From a virus: a stretch of 38,048 nt of DNA. Position 1 is the stretch's first letter. Every line of letters starts with the position of its first letter. Positions 34,136-38,048 of the stretch are shown piece by piece. The translations under genes were made by a program, and so were the position numbers. The stretch lies in the IMG/VR virus record IMGVR_UViG_3300025570_000037, positions 1 through 38,048 of that record, one strand, 5' to 3'. The notes beneath the pieces were generated by a model, which did no database searches, was not told where the DNA came from, and saw only the letters and a program-made list of their open reading frames with translations.

Positions 34136-34161
34136 ACCGTAGACAATGGTCAGTTGATCCT

Positions 34162-34193
34162 TTAGGCTCCCGGGCAACAACTCGGGAGCCTAA
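34162..34193 (+). promoter_or_regulatory. Hairpin that buries the endolysin ribosome binding site
   Basis: TTAGGCTCCCG (34162-34172) pairs perfectly over 11 bp with CGGGAGCCTAA (34183-34193), loop of 10 bases. The stem ends two bases before the endolysin ATG at 34196, and the only good ribosome binding site, GGGAG at 34184-34188, is inside the 3' arm. The hairpin could end transcription of the fibre genes, restrain endolysin translation, or both. Confidence 0.75.
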
Positions 34194-34195
34194 TC

Positions 34196-35257
34196 ATGTC
34201 TGGAATCGTTCGCAGCATCACGCACTGGACCGCAGGAGGCGGCAGAGCGTCCGACGTCGACAAGAAGCACTACCACAGGATCACCGAACACGACGGCACC
34301 ATCGTCGACGGTAAGAAAGAGATCGAGGACAACATCGTCACGTCTGACGGAGCCTATGCAGCCCACACCCTGAACCTGAACACAGGGTCCGCTGGGTTCT
34401 CTATGGCGGGGATGCGGGGGGCCAAGGACACCGATGACCTTAACTGGGCCGGGCCGAGCCCGATCAACGAGCGCCAGTTCGAGGCCCACTGCAAGATGCT
34501 GGCCGAGTTCCACCTATCCTATGGGGTCGAGGTCAACGGTCGGACCTGTCTGACCCACGCCGAGGTCCAACCGACACTGGGCGTCAAGCAGAAGGGGAAG
34601 TGGGACTTCACCCGGCTGCCGTTCAAGCCAGAACTGCGCGGAGCGATCCCAGTCGGGAACTACATGCGCGAGCGCGTCCGGTCCTACATGCCGACCCTCC
34701 TGCCGATCTCCAAGAACCGCCCCACCCTGCGCCAAGGCGACAAGGGGATGTTTGTCGAGGACCTTCAGGAACTGGTGGCTGGGGTAGGCATCTTCTCGGG
34801 CAAGATCGACGGCCAGTTCGGGCCGCGCACGGAGCAGGCTGTCCTCGCCTTCCAAAGCCATTCCGGAATCGTCGCGGACGGAGTCGTCGGGCCGCGCACA
34901 TGGGAGGCCCTGATGCGGGCTCAACCCATGCAGGAGCGCGACGTGACAGAGGCCGACCTGCGGAAGTCCGGATCGCGGACCATCAAGGCCGCAGACAGCG
35001 CAGAGACGGCAGGCAAAGCAAGTGCAGCGGCTGTCGTGGGCCTCGGGTCTCTGGACGCCGTCATGGACCTCGTAGACAGGCTAGGAGAGGCCGATTCGTC
35101 CCTCCAAGCGGCGCAGCAAGCCATGCTCGCCAACTGGCATATCCTGATCGTCATTGGCATCGGCCTGACGGGATACTCATGGGGGCCGAGGATCATGCAG
35201 CAGATCAGAGCGATCCGCACAGACGACGCCCAGTCCGGGGCGAACCTCAAACGATGA
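34196..35257 (+). CDS. Endolysin: N-acetylmuramoyl-L-alanine amidase with peptidoglycan-binding domain and C-terminal membrane segment
   Basis: 353 residues. The N-terminal Amidase_2 domain (about 5-145) cleaves the peptide from the glycan in peptidoglycan; likely zinc ligands are His10 (THWTAGG), His121 (THAE) and Asp137 (KWDF). A PG_binding_1 domain follows at about 181-240 (FSGKIDGQFGPRTEQAVLAF). After a polar linker, residues about 313-330 (NWHILIVIGIGLTGYSWG) are a probable membrane-spanning segment. A C-terminal membrane segment is unusual for a soluble endolysin and suggests membrane tethering. No N-terminal signal peptide. The start is set by the GGGAG in a hairpin. The stop overlaps a 39-residue gene (ATGA). 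Confidence 0.93.
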   Translation: MSGIVRSITHWTAGGGRASDVDKKHYHRITEHDGTIVDGKKEIEDNIVTSDGAYAAHTLNLNTGSAGFSMAGMRGAKDTDDLNWAGPSPINERQFEAHCKMLAEFHLSYGVEVNGRTCLTHAEVQPTLGVKQKGKWDFTRLPFKPELRGAIPVGNYMRERVRSYMPTLLPISKNRPTLRQGDKGMFVEDLQELVAGVGIFSGKIDGQFGPRTEQAVLAFQSHSGIVADGVVGPRTWEALMRAQPMQERDVTEADLRKSGSRTIKAADSAETAGKASAAAVVGLGSLDAVMDLVDRLGEADSSLQAAQQAMLANWHILIVIGIGLTGYSWGPRIMQQIRAIRTDDAQSGANLKR

Positions 35258-35373
35258 TCCGGTGGCCCCTATCATCTCTCGTCTATGACGAGACCGAGAA
35301 GTGGCTAGGAGCCGCGACCAAGCTGTGGTTCGTCCGGATCGGGCTCGTGGACTATCAAGGAACGAAGCGATGA
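35254..35373 (+). CDS. Small 39-residue gene in the lysis cassette
   Basis: A 39-residue reading frame that starts inside the endolysin stop (ATGA) and ends inside the start of the next gene (the ATG of the Rz-like gene at 35370 overlaps its TGA). It has Trp, Leu and Arg/Lys mix but no clear membrane segment. Tight overlap on both sides supports translation. Function is unknown; a small lysis modulator is possible only from position. Confidence 0.6.
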   Translation: MIRWPLSSLVYDETEKWLGAATKLWFVRIGLVDYQGTKR

Positions 35374-35624
35374 TCTCATACCTGATCGGTGGCCTCGGCC
35401 TTGTGGCCCTTCTCGCTGGCGGGTTCGCCACAGTCCAGACCAAGCGGCTCGAAACCAAGCAGCGCGAGATGGCCTTGGTGCAGGGCCAACTACAAACCTG
35501 CGGAGGTCGCCTTGCCGCGATCCTGCGAGACGTGGAGTCTGACAATGAAGTTGATAATCTTGACCTTACCGATTTTGACATCCCTGCTGACTGGATGCGC
35601 CCCACCGATCCCCCCAATCCTTGA
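35370..35624 (+). CDS. Rz-like inner membrane spanin (i-spanin)
   Basis: 84 residues. N-terminal membrane segment (about 4-20, ISYLIGGLGLVALLAGGFA) followed by a charged helical region with heptad-like Leu/Gln/Arg, which fits the i-spanin layout: cytoplasmic N-terminus, one membrane helix, periplasmic coiled coil. Together with the overlapping lipoprotein it would join inner and outer membranes in the last step of lysis, so the host is Gram-negative. The start at 35370 overlaps the upstream stop (ATGA); the longer in-frame upstream start is rejected because it adds a polar leader before the membrane segment. Confidence 0.83.
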   Translation: MISYLIGGLGLVALLAGGFATVQTKRLETKQREMALVQGQLQTCGGRLAAILRDVESDNEVDNLDLTDFDIPADWMRPTDPPNP

Positions 35625-35805
35625 CGACCCGGTTCTGTTCTGCGATGTGGAAGAGGCCCGCAGGTTCTCCCACGAAGAGTGGGCATGGCGGGCGGCCAAC
35701 GCCCCTTGGAACCTCGCCCGGGATGTGAAGACCAACAAAACTTGGGACCGGGAATGTGCAGAGCCCACAACCCAAGAGGGGGGAGGACCTCCCGTATCCG
35801 GTTGA
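35545..35805 (+). CDS. Rz1-like outer membrane lipoprotein spanin (o-spanin)
   Basis: 86 residues, out of frame and starting inside the Rz-like gene (80 bases of overlap). A Lys-started signal peptide (MKLIILTLPILTSLLTGC) ends in the lipobox Leu15-Thr-Gly-Cys18; after cleavage the lipid-modified protein would have 69 residues, beginning with a Pro-rich stretch (APPIPPILDDP), typical of Rz1. It would sit in the outer membrane facing the periplasm and bind the i-spanin. The Rz/Rz1 overlapping arrangement supports both calls. Confidence 0.88.
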   Translation: MKLIILTLPILTSLLTGCAPPIPPILDDPVLFCDVEEARRFSHEEWAWRAANAPWNLARDVKTNKTWDRECAEPTTQEGGGPPVSG

Positions 35806-35872
35806 TACGAGTTGATTTTTCAGGTTCCCCAATCTACCATACCCCCGAAGGGTTTAACTAAGAGGTTTTGCG

Positions 35873-36160
35873 GTGTTTTTAGGCGAAGGCGATACCTCCA
35901 AGCTGGAGGGCGACGAGCAGACAACGCTCGCCCACCTTCGTCGTATGATTGAAACCCACCACCTCGTCGCGCTCACCCCCAAAGAGAGCCAAGTGGCGAT
36001 CAGGGCGATCACTTTCTACGCCCGGTGGGAATCGGCCTTTGCCTTAGTTAATTCTTTGCGCAACGTCGTATTCCTGACAGCAGGGGGCCTCGCCTTCTGG
36101 TGGGCTACGGGAGGCGAGAACTTCGTCACCGAGTTTGTTCGAAGGAGTGTGGAACCTTGA
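35873..36160 (+). CDS. Small membrane protein in the lysis region, holin candidate
   Basis: 95 residues from GTG 35873, with AGAGG at 35861-35865. The first half is polar helix (LAHLRRMIETHHLVALTPKE), the second half has one strong membrane segment (about 67-81, VVFLTAGGLAFWWAT). Similar small proteins occur in marine and alphaproteobacterial phages without a known role. As no multi-span holin is visible, it is a candidate class III-like or pinholin-type partner, on position only. Confidence 0.75.
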   Translation: MFLGEGDTSKLEGDEQTTLAHLRRMIETHHLVALTPKESQVAIRAITFYARWESAFALVNSLRNVVFLTAGGLAFWWATGGENFVTEFVRRSVEP

Positions 36161-36171
36161 GGACAGAACCT

Positions 36172-36684
36172 ATGCCCAATCTCCCGTGGTTTTTCACGCG
36201 CCCCCTCGAATTAACTGCGGCGTTCACTGTGGTATTCCTTCTGACGTCGTATCTTGACCAAAGAGAACAAGACAGGTTCAACTCCACCGCCGAGACGGAG
36301 TGGTTCGAGGTCACTGAACTTTTCGTCCCAGACCACGAAGTCGGGGGGAACCCCTTGCTGGCCTACGACAGAGAAATTCGGAAGCCCTTCAGGGGCTACT
36401 GGGTGGCCGAGATCAAAAGCCGCGATTCACATAATTCTGAAGGTCGGTTCTTCACGGCCTGCACAGGCAACGGCCAGTCGGACTATGGAGCCGACGACAT
36501 GCTTGACCCTGCAAAGGTCACATGGGAGTGGTTCCTCGGTAGGCCCTGCGACGTCCCGCCCGGCATTTACCGGATGGAGGTCACATGGGACATGAAGGTC
36601 CCAGAGTTCGACAGGGTCAAACGATACACAGTCCTGTCCAACCCCTTCACGGTCTATGCGCAGAAGGGGCCGCCGCGTCGTTAG
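36172..36684 (+). CDS. Membrane-anchored protein, unknown
   Basis: 170 residues from ATG 36172, preceded by GAGGA (36159-36163). One N-terminal membrane segment (about 10-27, LELTAAFTVVFLLTSYLD), then a folded domain with two cysteines (TACTGN and RPCDVP) and strand patterns (YWVAEIKSRDS; IYRMEVTWDMKV). The cysteines could form a disulfide if the domain is periplasmic. It is the last gene on this strand and its stop overlaps the stop of the opposite methyltransferase gene. Not a recognised lysis protein. Confidence 0.78.
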   Translation: MPNLPWFFTRPLELTAAFTVVFLLTSYLDQREQDRFNSTAETEWFEVTELFVPDHEVGGNPLLAYDREIRKPFRGYWVAEIKSRDSHNSEGRFFTACTGNGQSDYGADDMLDPAKVTWEWFLGRPCDVPPGIYRMEVTWDMKVPEFDRVKRYTVLSNPFTVYAQKGPPRR

Positions 36685-37415
36685 AGCAACGACAGGGCCT
36701 CGGCGTCTAGGATCGCGGGCTTGTCCCTGTCGAACTTGCCGACCTCGTTCCCCATCGTATGCCAGCCCTCCCCTGTCGAGCGGCTGAACATCTCCAAGTA
36801 TGGGCCAGCGACCAGAGCCTCAAGTCGGGTCAGTCGGTCATCTGGCTTGCGGCTGTGTTCCCGGGCTGGTTCGAGGATCGTCTGGCGCACCCCAGCAGAC
36901 ACACGAGACGGCTTACCCTTGGTGAAGATCAAGCCGATCTCGGCCTCCTGCCGCAGCCACTTCCCCATGCCCATCTTGGGCTTCTCTGGGTCGCTCTTGC
37001 AGGTCTTGACCCAGACCATGCCCAGCGACTTGAAGGTGAAGCCCCAAGCGCGGCCCAGTTCGAGCGCCTGATCGAAGTGCGACGAGATCACCCACATGTG
37101 CAGCAGACAATCCTTGGCCGCGACCTCGCCGACCGGGAGGGCCTTCAGTTCTTCGAGCGTCATCGACTGATATGGCGCGTCATCGGTCCGGTGGGGCACG
37201 GTGCCCTGTTCCCGGTTCGAGTAGGTCTTATAGGACCACGGCGGGTCGGCCTCGATCACCCCGTAGTGGAGCCTGCGCAGGCCGCGCATGGGGCCGTAGC
37301 GGATCACAGGCCCCTTACCCTCGACGGGGGCGTGAGGGCAGTCCTCGGCCCTGTCAGCGTTACGGCAGACGGTTTTGTCGACGAGGCCACAGAACTCACA
37401 TATCGGTCCGGTCAT
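36681..37415 (-). CDS. MT-A70 family adenine methyltransferase with N-terminal zinc ribbon
   Basis: 244 residues on the minus strand. The AdoMet-dependent amino-methyltransferase motif Asp57-Pro-Pro-Trp60 followed by SYKTYSN marks the MT-A70 group, which includes phage DNA N6-adenine methyltransferases. Later segments (LHMWVISSHFDQAL; FTKGKPSR; GPYLEMFSR) fit the family. The first 30 residues carry four cysteines (Cys6, Cys9, Cys17, Cys26) plus His28, a probable zinc-binding unit not part of the usual core. It probably modifies phage DNA to protect it from host restriction. Start overlaps the upstream small gene by ATGA. Stop is shared with the plus-strand gene. Confidence 0.92.
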   Translation of the reverse strand: MTGPICEFCGLVDKTVCRNADRAEDCPHAPVEGKGPVIRYGPMRGLRRLHYGVIEADPPWSYKTYSNREQGTVPHRTDDAPYQSMTLEELKALPVGEVAAKDCLLHMWVISSHFDQALELGRAWGFTFKSLGMVWVKTCKSDPEKPKMGMGKWLRQEAEIGLIFTKGKPSRVSAGVRQTILEPAREHSRKPDDRLTRLEALVAGPYLEMFSRSTGEGWHTMGNEVGKFDRDKPAILDAEALSLL

Positions 37416-37693
37416 TCTAAATCCAACTCTTTGATTATCGCGGCAGCCGCGTTCATGGCGTCCTCACGCTCCGCTTTTGTTGACATCTTCGACCACTTGT
37501 GATCGCGCAATTCCAGCATCTTCTCACGGCCAAGCCAGACATCCAGCCTCGGGCCCACGATGCACTTGGCAATACGGAGTTGCTTCGAATCACCAGACCA
37601 TGGACAGTGCGGCTTGTCCTCGTCCGTGGCCCATCGGATATGGCAAATCTGGCAGAACCACTCGTCGTTCTGTTGCTCGGGTTGGCAGATCAT
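37412..37693 (-). CDS. Small Cys-rich protein, unknown
   Basis: 93 residues from ATG 37693, which overlaps the preceding stop by ATGA; a longer in-frame upstream start would overlap the previous gene heavily and is rejected. Cysteines Cys14-x2-Cys17 and later Cys30 near a His (HIRW; KPHCPW) suggest a small zinc-binding domain. The C-terminal half is helical and charged. It overlaps the methyltransferase start. It belongs to the opposite-strand operon, likely expressed at a different time from the late genes. Function unknown. Confidence 0.78.
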   Translation of the reverse strand: MICQPEQQNDEWFCQICHIRWATDEDKPHCPWSGDSKQLRIAKCIVGPRLDVWLGREKMLELRDHKWSKMSTKAEREDAMNAAAAIIKELDLE

Positions 37694-37929
37694 GTCTGTT
37701 CCTCTTTTTCCACGTTGTCGGTCTCCGAGAGGTCTCCGTGTTCCTTCTTGCTCCAGTAGCAGTAAACCTCCCCACGAGTATCCGGGGCCATCCGTATCGC
37801 CCCACTGGGTTCGTCTATGCCGAGGAAGATCGCCTCGTGATAGAATCCCATGCAGCCACACTTCACCCTCACATAGTCTCCCGCTTCGGGAAGGGCTTCA
37901 GTGTAATGTTTCCATGGACCCCAACTCAT
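37690..37929 (-). CDS. Small protein, unknown
   Basis: 79 residues. Start at 37929 has a clear AGGAGA upstream on the minus strand. Contains Trp/Tyr-rich strands (KCGCMGFYHEAIFLGI; GEVYCYWSKKE) and an acidic, polar end. No family recognised. It overlaps the upstream partial gene by ATGA and the downstream small gene by ATGA, so all four minus-strand genes are coupled. Confidence 0.8.
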   Translation of the reverse strand: MSWGPWKHYTEALPEAGDYVRVKCGCMGFYHEAIFLGIDEPSGAIRMAPDTRGEVYCYWSKKEHGDLSETDNVEKEEQT

Positions 37930-38048
37930 TCTATTTCTCCTCTTGGTTGGTATTTTAGTTTAGCATCCTCGGCAGCATAAGCATCAGCACGGGCATCACG
38001 AGCAGCCTCACGGGCAGCATAAGCATCCTCCGCAGCAGCATAAGCATC
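37926..38048 (-). CDS. C-terminal part of a minus-strand gene with Ala-rich repeats (partial)
   Basis: The last 40 residues of a gene whose start lies beyond the window. Reading back from 38048 they show repeated Asp-Ala-Tyr-Ala-Ala and Glu-Asp-Ala-Tyr-Ala-Ala units mixed with Ala/Arg/Asp, then a Lys/Arg/Glu end and TGA at 37928-37926. The pattern suggests a long charged alanine-rich helix or coiled coil. Such tails occur on uncharacterised phage and bacterial proteins. The stop overlaps the next start (ATGA). What the whole protein does cannot be seen. Confidence 0.8.
   Translation of the reverse strand, partial: DAYAAAEDAYAAREAARDARADAYAAEDAKLKYQPRGEIE
37966..38048 (-). repeat. Short imperfect tandem repeat coding for Ala-rich helix
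   Basis: On the plus strand the word GCATAAGCATC recurs (three copies, at about 37973, 38018 and the window end), separated by degenerate GCA/GCC-rich stretches. In the coding frame it gives repeats of GAT GCT TAT GCT. The repeat continues beyond the window, so its length is not known. Confidence 0.8.

Noticed and set aside
35816-35872. Weak hairpin ACCC/GGGT in the 67-base gap before the 95-residue gene
   Set aside because: Only four base pairs and no T run; not enough to call a terminator.
36759-37502. Plus-strand reading frame of 247 residues over the methyltransferase
   Set aside because: It is the antisense shadow of a clear MT-A70 enzyme and would run against the minus-strand operon.
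1-38048. tRNA genes, integrase, repressor, attachment sites, insertion sequences and cos site
   Set aside because: I looked for them and saw no cloverleaf-like, recombinase-like or inverted-repeat-bounded element; a cos site is expected for a GpA terminase but none could be recognised by eye.

Overview
The window is a contiguous piece of a tailed double-stranded DNA bacteriophage genome with a long, non-contractile (siphovirus) tail. It is GC-rich (roughly 60% by eye). Gene order and protein families (GpA terminase, gpW, GpB-type portal, gpC protease, gpD, gpE capsid, gpZ, gpU, gpV, gpG/GT, gpH, gpL, gpJ) follow the lambda plan, but the replication genes, the appendage genes and the lysis genes differ. 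Base composition and several family resemblances suggest an alphaproteobacterial, perhaps marine, host; this is inference. There is no integrase, repressor, tRNA or attachment site in view, so nothing here indicates lysogeny.

Layout: 3-56 is the end of an upstream gene with an Asp/Gly-rich acidic tail, probably an ssDNA-binding protein. 114-4045 holds DNA metabolism: a family A DNA polymerase with a 3'-5' exonuclease, a VRR-NUC nuclease and a SNF2-type helicase. This runs directly by ATGA overlap into packaging (terminase small and large subunits, 4042-6887). Head genes follow (6895-11773): head-tail joiner, portal, S49 maturation protease with an internal scaffold start, decoration protein and major capsid protein. 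11859-16830 is a less familiar stretch with a small Ala/Pro/acidic protein, a head-tail connector candidate, a SPOUT-methyltransferase-like protein, two large beta-rich structural proteins and a small unknown protein. Tail genes run from 16823 to 31928: tail completion, tail terminator, major tail protein, frameshifted assembly chaperones, a 1662-residue tape measure with a lytic transglycosylase domain, then tail-tip proteins including a gpL-like putative Fe-S protein and a gpJ-like hub. 31932-34135 encodes fibre and receptor-binding candidates, including a small polyglycine protein built on 54-bp tandem repeats. 34196-36684 is the lysis region: an amidase endolysin with a C-terminal membrane segment, an overlapping Rz/Rz1 spanin pair and two small membrane proteins.

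The strand then switches. 36681-38048 carries an opposite-strand operon: a partial gene with an Ala-rich repeat tail, two small proteins and an MT-A70 adenine methyltransferase, all joined by ATGA overlaps. It converges on the late genes with overlapping stop codons.

The most useful observations are: the A AAA AAG slippery site with an upstream SD-like element; the internal scaffold start at 9705; the endolysin Shine-Dalgarno buried in an 11-bp hairpin; strong hairpins just after the two most abundant virion protein genes; a SPOUT-like protein among the virion genes; the four-cysteine pattern in the gpL-like protein; the Leu at the nucleotide-selection position and HDQ in the polymerase; and the tandem-repeat polyglycine gene.
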